A stretch of 64,000 nt of DNA. It comes from Triatoma infestans (lineage: Eukaryota > Arthropoda > Insecta > Hemiptera > Reduviidae). Position numbers and translations under genes: made by a program. Below the pieces are notes generated by a model. The model saw only the letters and a program-made list of their open reading frames with translations, searched no databases and was not told the origin of the DNA. Shown one piece after another: positions 11,801-24,964 of the stretch. Location of the stretch: positions 1 through 64,000 of the forward strand of contig JAAEAF010014524.1 in assembly GCA_011037195.1 (NCBI GenBank), in the 5' to 3' direction. How positions within the stretch are numbered: position 1 is the first letter of the stretch; the number at the start of each line of letters is the position of its first letter.

Positions 11801-14800
11801 ATTTTAAGGTCCGGGAAATTTTTTTCCTCTAATGAGATGTAAGTTAGACAGAGAATCAATAATAATTAAAATACTTCTTTTGTATATCTCTATTTTTATG
11901 CGATTTCAATTTTTTATATTTCCTTACATGCTTATATTTAAGTTTAACATTGTTTTTGGCATTGATGCCATACAGTCATTTTAAATTGAAAACTCAGGCA
12001 CTGTATTTCACTAATTTCTTCTTTCAGCCCAAATGACAATCTATTTACAAAACAATATATTTTATACCCTTAACATTTTCAAGTTTATTTTTTTTTTTGT
12101 TTTGGGCGCATCAACTTCTGAGTTCAATACGCCCCGCATTTGATTTAATTTCTCGGGCAGGTCCGCACAAGCCGGAATGGCACATATTCAACCTTTGTGG
12201 CATCCAATTGAATGCCTTGTCTAGCAAGGCATGGAGGAGCTCAAAGTTATTGAACGTAATACACACATCCCCTCTTAATCAAGCCTATTTCATTTTAGAT
12301 ATTTTATAATGCGTATATTCGGCCTTTAAAATGTCCTCTATTTCTGAAACATTTTTTATAATTAAATGGGGTTTTAATTGAAGAAACTAATCATATTGAA
12401 TATATTCTCCATAAATTCCCATTTGCAAGTCAGCACCCTGAACTTTAGCTAAGAAGTGTTTGTTCGTTTCCTTTAGTGGCCATATGGCCGCCTTTGATCC
12501 AGGCAAACCTAATATTGATGTCAGTGCTTTTTAAATGGATAAATCGACTAACAATCTCAGTTTCCAGGCGGTTTAGGTTTGTCTTGGTCGCATAATTTTT
12601 CTAATTTTGTCAGTGCACTCGGACTGTCCGAAAATAAAACAACCTTAGTTACACCAAAAGTTTAACCTAAATTTAAAAGAATAAAAAAAACATAATTAAT
12701 TAACATTATGATTTAATTATTTATAAGAAACAAATAATAAAAAATATGTAAAATAAGAGTGAAGAATTTTAAATAAACAAAAGAGTTTAGTGTTTATTTT
12801 GCCTTAAATTTTAGAAAGGATCATAGTAAACAAAAGTTAATGTATAATTAAATAGGTAATCACTGAATATTTAGAAGTAAAAGGGGATATTTCTAACGTT
12901 AGGAAGGTTAACTTGTCAGTGAAGGGTCAAGAAGGGCCTTTTGGTGTTTGGTTTCCTTTAGCCAATCGCAATGGAATAAATTGTTTATGCGGTCCACTTT
13001 AACTTGGCCCTGGACTCACTGGGATGGATAACTTTGAATCTTATTTCAATATTGGATTGCCAAGTAGGGTAAATTTTGTGAACTTGCTGTATCGTAGTTA
13101 ATTATTAAAATTATGAACATTTAATTTTTTACATTTTTGAGATATCAAAGATTTTCTCTTCACATTATTTGATCTTCAATTTTGCATTATTATTAGAAAG
13201 CGACTAAAATCTATGCCACTAAAAGTTCATGTCCACCAATATTATACATTGAGAAATAACAAGGAAATTGGATTAGACAATTTTGTGATTTCAAGTTTAA
13301 TTCACCTAACCATTATGAGATATTTGTTAAACTAGAGTAAAAATTTTCAAGAACGTGTGCTCATCCAAATAATCTATTTTGGGACAGAAATCACGCATCA
13401 CTCTTCAAATTGTGGTTCAACGTCGAAAAATTGAACTGAACGAACATTCAATTAAACTGAATAAAAACTCAATTAGTACTCAATTAATATGAGGAAGAAG
13501 AAGTGAAGTTTCAATCGAACCAACCAATTATAAAATGTAAGAAGTACAGCCTAAATTTAAATTATCCAACTCAATTAAACAAAAAGGTAAAAACTATCCA
13601 GTGGCGATGCCAAGGGGCCGGGCTCATAAAATGAATCTAAGCTAAGAGAAGACTTTTCTCATTTTGTCATTTCATATTATGGAACAGCTAACCAAACAAC
13701 TAACATATACACAAAATTTCAACACTCCAATCCAAAGTCCTCCACTTCCTCATAAACGTTTCCTCTGTAATGACATGGCAAAGTCATTGGCATCGGCAAA
13801 GTCATTGACGTCGGCAAAATACGCCAAAAGAAAGATTTACAACTAGTGGTCCAGCCATCTGCTATCTAAACAAAGCTGGCAGTAATAAAAAGCAACCATT
13901 GGCCGCCAACAGACGCGGTCAATAAACAACAAAGCTCCTTTCATCAATACTTAATCAATAAGCAAGCACCGCTATAAGGTTGGCCACTGAACTGACCTGA
14001 ATAAGGTCTTCAAACTACGAAGGTCGCACAAGGCCCCACACTAAGACAGATGCCTTGGTGTGAGTGTGAACAACAATATATATATAAACTCTACCATATA
14101 CGACAGGATTATTATATCATCTACGACCAAACTATACACGAGCGGCAATTCACAGTTATATTCAACTTATCATTCTCGTAGTTGTGCACTTTAGTTCGTT
14201 ATTTTAACCATTCTAAATTATCAGCTATTTATCTTCTATTTATTATTAAGTATTTTATTATAGTTATTAGTTACCATTTATCACGTTTAAATTATTGTTA
14301 AAATACAGTTTATTTTTGTATAAAAAACCGTTTAATAATTCGAGCACTAACTTCCCAAAATCTCTCAACTAACTTCCGCCCTCTTCAAGACATCTGCTAC
14401 TCCAGGAATCACACAACAAACGATTCCATTACATAATATCTGATTCCATTACATCTATCTGATTCCATTACATCTATCTGATTCCATTACACCTCCTTAT
14501 GTGATAGTAATCTAGTAATCTAATTAGCCAGAATATCTTCAAAATAACTTTGGTTCCTGGATTTGCCAAATCTCATTACAATAGATTCCAATTAAAAACC
14601 TTTATCACCTTCTAATGTTTTATCAGTACAACAGTGGTTCTCGAAGTCCTTGGCTCCTTGGCTCCCTTGAGAACGACTCTATGACTAAGGGCTCCCTGAA
14701 TATATACCATGAATTCTGCTTGTATTTTTTTTAACTGCCAATATTATTTTTGTTAAAGCATTTATGCGAAATCCCAAGGAATACTTTCAATATTGTTTAG

Positions 14801-17800
14801 TGCTGAGTATTGTTTTTGTGATGATTTTAAGACATAGGATAAAGTCGCTTATTTTTTATTGAGAGTCCAGTACAACCACCAAAACTTAATTTGAAATAAT
14901 ATATATTTTAATTTCAATAACCAAAGTTATCAAGCTTGTAATTTTGTTTTATTTCAAGCGTTCTTTACTAATAAAATCAATAAAAAAATACTTGAAGTAA
15001 GCATAGACGAAGCAAGAAAATAAAAATAAGCGCTCAAAGCTTCAAGAAATATAAATAAATACGACTGAACTTCATAAATAATTCAACCAATAAATCATAC
15101 ACTTATGTTACTAGTAGAATAGATTTTACTTTTATACAGTTGAACAGTTTTTGACGGATGGGTTTTTATTTAGAAATGGATAGAAGTTGGACAGAAGAGA
15201 GAGCTCTCTCTCACTTTATATCCATTTCACTCTCTCTCTGGGTTCGTGAGTATGTTTGTATGCATTTATATACGTATTCGAATTTAGGTGGGTGTGCGTG
15301 TGTGGGCGGAGAAATGGCACAAAGCCATCTGTGTTTTCCTCTTACACATGCTTTATCAGCTATAGAAACATTTTTGTCGAAGAAAACGCTAAGCTCTTGA
15401 AATTCATTTGTTTTGTAAACCATGACCAACTAAATTTTCACAACAACTAAATTTTAATTGAGTAATTTTAAACGAAATACTTCTTCACGTAATCGGTTGG
15501 CTAATAAATAATAGTTCTCCTTTATCAAGGAATATTTTTGTGATTTATACAATTATGGCATAAATGGAAGTAATTGCTTCAAAAGTGACACTTGTTCAGC
15601 GCGACAAAATAAGGACTATTTGCTAACCCACTGAAAGAAGAGGAAACCCTCACTCTACAACACCCCTTCTACATTAAGATAATCTGAGAATTCTTAGATT
15701 CTGGGAACATTCCAAGGAGGTTACATCTTCCGCCAACACGTGGTGAGTACCCAGGCTTCCAATTATTTGCCGGATGATAGTGCGCAGTCTGTTAGGAAGT
15801 GTATTGGAGTCTCCTCCACAGAATTTCTCACAGAACTGCAGGCGCTACAGTGTCCTAGGCCCAGCTTCTTCAGATGGTCACAGAGTCTATAATGCCCCAT
15901 GAGGAAACCCGTCAATATGCGAAGCCCTTTTTTTGCTCGAACGATGCATGTTTCAGATCTCTTTTAGCTATAGACGCTCAGATGAGCCTGCTTCAGTCCT
16001 GGGAGGGTTTTCCAGACGTACGTTCTCTTCACACCCTCCTCATTTCTTAGCTCTTCCCGGAGAGATTGGCCGCTTATCCTACATAAGAGTTCCGACCTCA
16101 CAAGGGGGATTCACGCCTTTCCTTGCTAGGGTATCGGCCATCCCAATTTCCTGCCACGTCAACATACTCGACCAAAATAGGATAACTCTATTGTTTCTGC
16201 CCAGATCATTGAATCTGCTGAGACATTCCCATACAATTTTGAAATAATGACATTTAAGTGCCTAAGTGCTTTATAGGCAGCCTGGCTATCGGATAGGTTT
16301 GCAATCTCCTGACACTGATATTTCCCGACGAGATTAAACTGGACAATCTTCCAAATGCGTGAATTTCCGCCTGGAAGATTCTGGGAACCTACCCTTGATA
16401 GATAACCACTCCCTGCTGCCAATGCACCCTTCCCATTCAGTATCCTCCCTAGATATTCTATGGATAGCCCTCTTCACCCACCTTTTAATCACAAGTTAAA
16501 GAAGTTAGGAGATTGAGAATAACCTCAATCCCAGCTGTCGGGGACAAATCTTCATTGCTCCCGTCACGCATAATAATAAAAAAACTGTACTTCCTCCAAG
16601 AGTTTTCTTGGTCGTGGCTAACTTAGCCTTATTTGCCTAGCGCATCATCTTAGTATATATCCTTCTCAGGTTATTAGAGGAACCGCCTTAAGATTACCTG
16701 CAGATATACAACTTAGTGTTTGCAGTTTAGATTCTGTTAGGTAGAAGAATATCTGTCTTTTACGATTAATAAAACCACTAATTGTAATAGTGTCAAGGAA
16801 ATCGCGGATGAAAACATAAAAAGGCCACCCACATCAAACCACTAACCTTTAAAAACGTCGAAGCTGAAGCGAGTAAAAAAACTCCGATCCTAAGTCGGCA
16901 CTACATTACAAGCGCCAAATTGATATAAAATATTAATATAAAATTAACGTAAGCTTGCATTTTCCCAGGAGTTTAGACTTTCTATGAGATTTAGTTTTCT
17001 TGTGTCTTCTATTCCCATAGGACTCACAGCCCTGAAACACAAAAAACACACATAGCATCCTATTCAGATTTGTGATGAATTTCTATTTTTTTCATGATTT
17101 TCAAATTCAATGCTCCAGACGTATGTATGTACCGTCTCTAAGTTACGATTTCATCACGGTAGCAATCGCCAATCATAAAGAAACTGGTTATTAGGACACT
17201 TGCCATTTGAATTTTTAGTTGGATCTGGATAAAATCTATGATTCATATTTTCATATTTTTAGTTCTTCATTCACATCCATCGTCAGTGTATGGCTATCAA
17301 TTCGTGTAGAGAGTTGACTTCAACCTAATATTTCTGTCACGCATCATAACTTGCTACTGTATAATTTCCAGAAAATCTTTCTTTATATTTCTGACACATG
17401 GTCAAATGTACTCATGGAAATACTTTAAAAATGACCACAAATATTTGCCAGTCGATGGACAAGGGTGAAAATATTTAGGTTTCGATATACGTCAAAGTGC
17501 ATTGATAATACTTGCTATTTGGCTTTTCTATACTCACTACGATGCACTTTAAATAATGAAATAAAAGTTGCTTCACGTCTAATTTCCATCAAGGAAATTC
17601 AGATCCCTAGGAGATCATTTTCTTTTTCTCCTAAACCCTTCTGTCTACGTCATTCCTAAGCATTACTGCCTCCATAATTAATACATGGCACGTAATAATT
17701 TATGGAATATCGTAACACAACCTACATTATATATTCATTAACATGCCAATAATAATTAGGTTAAGTTATATTAATTAATTTATGACATATATATATATAA

Positions 17801-20800
17801 ATGGTATGTAAATTTGTTACTAAATATTATAATATTAATATTGATGAAGCTAATAAGGGATATAAGATTTAAACGATACGAGTATGTTATAATAATTTTC
17901 AAACTGTTTGTTTATAGCTGTAATAAAATGTTTATTAACAATGTTGCCATAAATAAATGGAAATGAATATATTCTCTTTTATGTAACAGACCATATTATA
18001 TTAAATATTATAACTACTTTATAGCCATAAAATACATTGCAATGTTTATTGCAGACAATTATATGTGTCGTGAGGATGTTTTAGTTGTTATAGTGGTAAA
18101 CACTAAGAGTTGTAATAGTTATTTGCTGCTGCAATGCTGTTACAATTGAGTGAAGTAGTTTTGTATATATATATATATATAAACATGTGCAACGATACAG
18201 TGTATGTATACTGCATTGGATGTACGTGCACTCGTTACATAACAACCTTCTGACCTAGAAATACATATAAAACCGGTATACAAGCCCCCAAAGAATGTAA
18301 AATATTTATTTTTTTTATTTATTTATTTCATTTTATTTATTTATTATTCTGTTATATTTTAATACTATTTTCTAAGGCAGGTTGTTTTCTTTATAATATT
18401 TACAATCTAATTGTAATTCAAAAAAACAACAATTTCTTTCTGAGTTATCTTAGTTTTACCGTTATTGTTTTATAGTATGAAGGGGTATGGTTCCCCCAGT
18501 ACCGTTCTAGAGCAACCAACAATAAACAGTACACCTGTCATATACTGTATGAACGGGTTTACTACGAAGATAAACCGAAATTAATTTTTCATTCTTATTA
18601 TACCTTGTAAGTATTTTATTTTTATCTATTTAATTTTATTGTTTTATATGATAAACCATTCAATAAGTTAACAAGTAAATGGTTTTAGTTTATTACAGTT
18701 TACTTATTAAATTACCCATTTTTCTTCTTCATAAACCCTTAATAATAAATTTATAGGGCTGTCCCATCATTCTACCAGTTCTATTTTATGCCAGCAGTCT
18801 TTCTCCATGTCTTCAAAGGTAAATCGTTTTGCATATTTATTTGTCACTTGTTCGTCGCTTAATGATTCTTTGCGGCAGAACATCTCAGCCTATTTTTCAA
18901 TTGCTTTTCAAGTGTTGATTGAGCAATTGTGGGCGAGCTTGGTCATGGAGAAATGGAAATTCCTACATACCACATTACTTTTTCAGGATCGAAGGCTTTT
19001 TCTTATTTTCAGGCATATCTTTCTCTCTCTCTCTCTCTCTCTAGTATTGATTATGATTGTAAATTATCTTTTTGAATATAAAGCGTCAATGAGAGATACG
19101 ATTGAGAGAATTGAAATATCGATGGTCTTGCCCGCACCTTACAAATCAGAAACATTTGTTTCGGCCGCATTTGAATTGATTAATCCACCTGTAGAATATC
19201 GCTTAAGCATTCGGAAATAATTTGGAGCTTCTAAAAACCACCACAGAAACCAAAAATGAGATATAATGTTTTCAATAAGCCTTTAATGGCATTCAGAATT
19301 TTTTCTCCCTAATACTTTAATGGCATTCACTTAGTTTATCGTATTTACTTATGTATATTTTGTTGTTGATGAGACCTATATCACAACCTATGGGGCTTTC
19401 ACACCTATGTCACATCCCATCTAACCACCCTACCTTTATTACTATTCCAGTCCTTACAAACAATCCCAACCAAAATCTTCAGTACCTACTACTACCCTGA
19501 ACTGATTATCTTCATTCATAATTTCTTACATCACCGTCCACTTGGGAGGCTTTCTGCAGAAACTTAAAGACTTTCTCTCTTTCACGCTCTTTGGTTCCAA
19601 TCATTTACTCCACTTTGCTACAAAGCCCATCAGTCTAGAAATAAAAAGAAGATTGTTGCTGGCTAGTAGGTGCTACATTGGGCTCAGTAATCTTATGAGG
19701 AGCAAGCTAGTAGCGAGGTGTACAAAGATACTCCTCTACAAAACACTTCTCCGTCCTGTTCTTAACTACGGCTCCGAGGTCTGGGTCATCATAAAATCTG
19801 ATGAAAAATTTCTGGTAGCCTTCGAGAGAAAAATCTTTCGCAGAATTTACGGCCCAGTAAAACCTGGCGAACGCGCACAAATCAGGAGGTGATTCGGCTC
19901 TATCGTGAGTCTGATGTTGTGCAAACAATAAAGCTGGGTAGGTTAAGATGGGCAAGACATGTTTTCATAGGTTGGATTGTATTGAGATCTCAAAAAAGTT
20001 TTTGGAGGCAATGTTGGACCACATTAGAAGAGTGGGTCGACCTAGGCAGCGTTGGGTGAATGCCAGAACGATGGTTGGCATCCGGAACTGGAAGGCTGCT
20101 GCAATGAATCGGGACAACTGGCGAAAGAGATCGAGAAGGCCAAGCCTCACTAGTGGGCTGTAGCGCCAGTCATGATGATGATGCCTGTAAGTCCTGCAGC
20201 CAGTCTATCCTGGTGATATTTCCCGTAGTTCTCAAAATATAAGTTTCACATTCTCTTAAAGGTGTCTTAGTAACAAGCGGGCGTGAGTTAATCGGGTATG
20301 TTCTATTCTAATTCGGCTAGTACCATTTCGTGAATGTCTTAACGACATAGACCAAGGAATAACTTTTGATCTGTTTCAGCTTATTTGATGAGATCAGTTC
20401 TTTCCACTATGAACTGTCTTGTATAAAAAAAATACATTTTCATGGTCAAATGGAATACTGCTTTCACTGAATAGAGAAAAAAGAAATAAACCTTGCATTA
20501 AATAAATTGAACCTAAATTATAGTAACTTATGGAAACCAATCATGCATTGAAGTAGATAGCTATGCTCAAAGGGATGACATGTAGGCGGAGTTAGAGACG
20601 TTCACTTTATTTTCAAAAGGAGGAGTTTACCATCGTATCTTCATGGAAGTAGATATCTTGGAAAAAAGAAATATTATTGTCTTTAATTTTGATCATGTGC
20701 CTTTTAATACTGGAACAATGTTAAAAAAAAAAGTAGAGGAATCTTTTCGTAAAATGCCTAAATGAATCAAAGCGTTATATCTTTGTGGTAATAGTATATT

Positions 20801-23800
20801 AAGTTGTTAGTTTCTCTAGATGTAAACAACATAAACGAAAACATTAAAAACAAGAAAATTATAAAATACGAAATACAGAGTAAAGTGAACTTAGAAATTT
20901 AGCAATAAACTTTCGAAAAAATTAATAAAGACAAATTAATGAAGACTGACTAAAAAAAAAAAAAAAGGGTTCTGCTTTGTGTTCATAAAAAAGAGAAATA
21001 TTAGAAATATCCAGAACTGCAAAGTTTCTCAGATTCTAAAAAAACATAAAAGTTTATACTTATCGATCTATTCGAAATTTAGTTTAAGGATATTATTTCT
21101 ATTTTTAAAATCGACTTTATAGAAAATTTCATACTATTTCAGTAAAGGAATCCCACAAACTGAATCGTATGATCAAAGTTATTCACCTGGAGTGAAACGA
21201 GGAATTACGGTTGATGATGAAGGTACCTTGGAAGGTAAGAAACTCTTTAGAAATTTTATTAAAAGTGATTAAAGTATTATCATTGATTGTTAGAATTATT
21301 ACAATTTCGGGTAGTATGAAATAACAGGAAGTTAGGTTAGGTATCCTCCCCAACAAAAAAAAAGGTAAAATTGAAGTCCATATATAGAAACAAAACTCAG
21401 TTAGTGGGGAAGAGACAAACAGCTCATATGTCATACCACCACCACATTACTGCGTCACTGACGCATTTTTTTTTATTGTCTGTGGGGAGGGACCACCCCT
21501 ACAAGGTCCAAAGACCTTCTGGGCCCATATAGCTACCCCAAAGTTCGGAGCCTTCTCAGTGCACTGGTTAATTAAAATAAATATTTTAAAAAATAAAATA
21601 TATTTTCAAATGAAAACTAATTAATATCCAAATAAATTATTTTATGTACAGGTTATGGTCCTTATAAAATTTACAACTACATACTGAAGCTAACATCTGA
21701 ATTCAGGGTGCGTTATTTATGTACCGATTACCGTCACGCAAGTAAGTACTACGTTGAACTTTAGCAAATTTACAACTGTTTTTCAACTTAATTTTTGTTC
21801 TTTTCTCTCTTAAAAGTTGTAATGTCTATTTATTAATATGCAATCATTTTTTTATTTATTATTAAAAAACAATTGTTCTCTTAGTTGGCGTTTTTTTTGT
21901 TGTTTTTTTGGTTAATTTCTTACACGGAACTAGGATTAAGAATATATAAGGAATATATAGAATTTCACCACTAAAATAAAGAAAGGTTGGCTTTCAAGTA
22001 TGGTTGGCTTTTTCCCAGAATATCCTGTTAATTATTTTTGTTGTATCGATCGCCTTTCAAGTGTACGATTACTGTTAAAATGTTAATGAAATTGTTAATT
22101 CATGTAGACAAATAACAAGAACTCAACATCAAGAAAATTAAATTAGCAATGAAATGGTGAATGTTTTAATAATAAAAATATGTATGGCTACAAATTAATA
22201 GGGAGCCACAGCATAAAACTTGGATAGATTTTTGCAACAGTGTTAATGGAGGATTAATGGAATGGATATGGAATGACTGCTGCCAAGCTGACACCTTCGG
22301 CTTTAGTGTCTACATAGAAAAAAAATCAGACGATTGGCACATACACGATTTATTTATTACTGGACAGATTTGTACCACAGACTACCTCTGTCAGACATAT
22401 TGATTATCATAGCATATTCAGGGAAGTTTATATACACAAGATATACACACTAAAAATGATATTCTCTTTATCTCAAATTAAATCCTTGGAAATGATAAGG
22501 AATTCAAGGTAATGATGGTGTCAGGAGTGACATCTTGGAAATAATTGCGCAAGTATTTCCAAACTTCTTTGACCCAGTACTATATCCGTTACATAATTAT
22601 GTCTATCAATGAATATTATTAATATTTATAAGGATAACTGTAAAATATTAATTAGTTAATAGCTGTAAGTTTATAAGTTATCTAAATCTATATAATAAAA
22701 CTTTAACAATGTGATGATGAAAATTGTTTCAAATAGATAATAAAATAAAAACCGAAATAGGAGGAAAACTATAGGCGATGATTTTCCTGTAAAAGTAATG
22801 CCTTGTAATTTTTTTTTTGCGCATCCATACTGAAACTTAGCGTCTTTTCTATAAAGCTGGGTTAACATTCGATGATTATAATGAGGAAGTAGAACAACAT
22901 GGCCTTTCCCATCTCTTACCCTCACTTTCTATCCCTCCCTACTTGAAAGAAAAAGTTTTTTTTTTCATAAATATGAAGAAATAACTTTCAACAACCCTCT
23001 TACAAACCAACAAATACCACTAGATAATACGCCATTACAATGGAACCCTTGCTATACTGATTCCAAAAATATTCTTAATTTTTTTGTTTTTGTTTTTGTA
23101 GCAAAATCTCCCACTATCTCTCCCACTCTACTTTGTTATTTATTTATTCTCTACAGAAATTCTGTTTTTACAGAGGGTGAGTTCAACTTAAGTACAATAA
23201 ATTCTAAACATCAGGGTGTTTTTCCCCACTCGCGTTTACATAACAATGGCTGGTAACGATATGGAAAACAATAGGCAACTACAAATTACGTGTATTCTTT
23301 TTCTTTAAATTAAAAATATTTAGTTTCGCATTTTTAAGCATAAGGGGGGAAAAAAATATGATTCCATTATAAGGGCAAGGTTAAAATTCATAGAATTTGA
23401 TTAACAATTCTTTCATTTTTGTTAAAAGTTGAAAAAGTAGAATCTATATACTTTTGGGACCAAGACTTCACAAAGAGATTTCCACCGGGATTCTGCCCAG
23501 AATTTGACAGGAAACTAAGATATGTCCATACCCTCATGATACTCTGCTTAATGATCATAGAACGGTTGAATGGTTGGAAGAATGAATAACCCTAGCGTGA
23601 TGAATATAGATGGTGTAGCGCAGAGGTTGGTAGCGTAACGATGGCGAGTTACTTCTAGAGTGATGTGGCAAGTTATTAATTCTTGCTTGTTTTAACAGTG
23701 TTGAGCTAGTAGCGTGGCAAAGTGAGGTGAAACTTTAAACGTTGAGGTTGATGAAACGACTGAAGTTTACTCTTCAAGGTAAAGTTGGAGACTGATTGTT

Positions 23801-24931
23801 GGAGACACTGCTGTTGGAAACGCTTATCGGAAATTGACTGTTGGAGACTGATCTCTTGATAGTTGAATTTGCGACTGACCGTACGGCTCTCAGTTGGTCA
23901 GCTCGTATTCACTTTTTCTTACCGCTAGAGACAGGCTTCTAAGCGAGAGATTGGCTGTTATAGTAGAAGCCTATTTACCAATATTTTGCAGAGGGCGTGA
24001 CAGAGGATGTAACACATGGTTGATGTGAGCTTATTAGCGTGAGGGTGGAGCTTTGATGCGGTTGCTGACTGATATTTAAGGTTATTGAGAAGTCCCCAAG
24101 TCTAGCGTAGTTTTAAAATGTCTTTGATGTTTTGCGAAGTTTTGATGTCGACAAATTAGGCAAGGATGATTCCCAAAAGGTCTCCATTAAACTTAAAGGG
24201 GCCTATTTCAATTTTGGCCATCTTTGATGCCGCAGATACATCGCATATAGATCTGACCTTGAATTAACATTGTAAGGACACATTTCTGACGGTAAGAATT
24301 ATCGGGAAATGGTAGTAAGAATGTGATTGGCCTAAATACAGTTTATCTTTTGTTGAAAGGCCGGTTGTCTAGAAAGAAAAAAACGGTAATAAAATTTCTT
24401 ATAACTTACAGGTTTATCAGTAATTCCACATTTAGCCTGGAGAACCAGGTCCACAAACCAATCAGCATCATTGATTCCATTCAACTAATTCCTCTAAGAT
24501 GAATCGTTCATTAAAAAATAAATTAATTAAGCCATAACATGAAATAGCCTTTCTAAATGAGGTATCCCTCTCAAATTGATTATCAATGTAATTTTAACAA
24601 GTATCCAAACGCTAATAAAATTCTATTATCTTATTAATGGGCTCTGTCAAGTAAATCAATTATTATTATCTTGATCTGGAACTTTATGTTGTTTAATAAA
24701 ACTGGTCCTATTATTAACCGTAAATTTAATGCGACTGAATTATTATTATTATTAAAAAGAAAGATCAGTAACTTTTACCTGCACCATCATCAGATTCCCC
24801 TCTTAATATTGATTCAATTTTCTCACTGTTGTGAAAGAAAGAGTACTGCGATTTAGTCAAATTTTCGAAATCAATTATCACTGGAAAAATTTATTTGAGG
24901 TTTTCTGAACCGGGAAAAATGGTTTTTATAA

Positions 24932-24964
<33 letters not shown>

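Larger units (their letters stand above)
2848..18475 (+). other. Lipocalin intron 1 (15.6 kb)
   Basis: Donor GTAGGT at 2848, acceptor TTGTTTTATAG ending at 18475. The intron contains repeat-family copies at 3484-4463, 8066-9020, 10305-10530 and 11107-11786, two solo LTRs, SINE and LINE fragments, and an exon-like minus-strand segment at 9107-9281. The remaining stretches (4.5-5.7, 6.7-8.0, 9.8-10.3, 11.8-13.7, 14.5-15.6 and 16.6-18.4 kb) are AT-rich with nothing I can identify. A frame at about 3300-3435 ending in a stop has a few cysteines but no recognised domain. Confidence 0.8.

Noticed and set aside
18807..19220. 137-codon frame in lipocalin intron 2
   Set aside because: It spans a TC microsatellite and lies in intron 2 of a better supported gene. 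Nothing in it resembles a known family.
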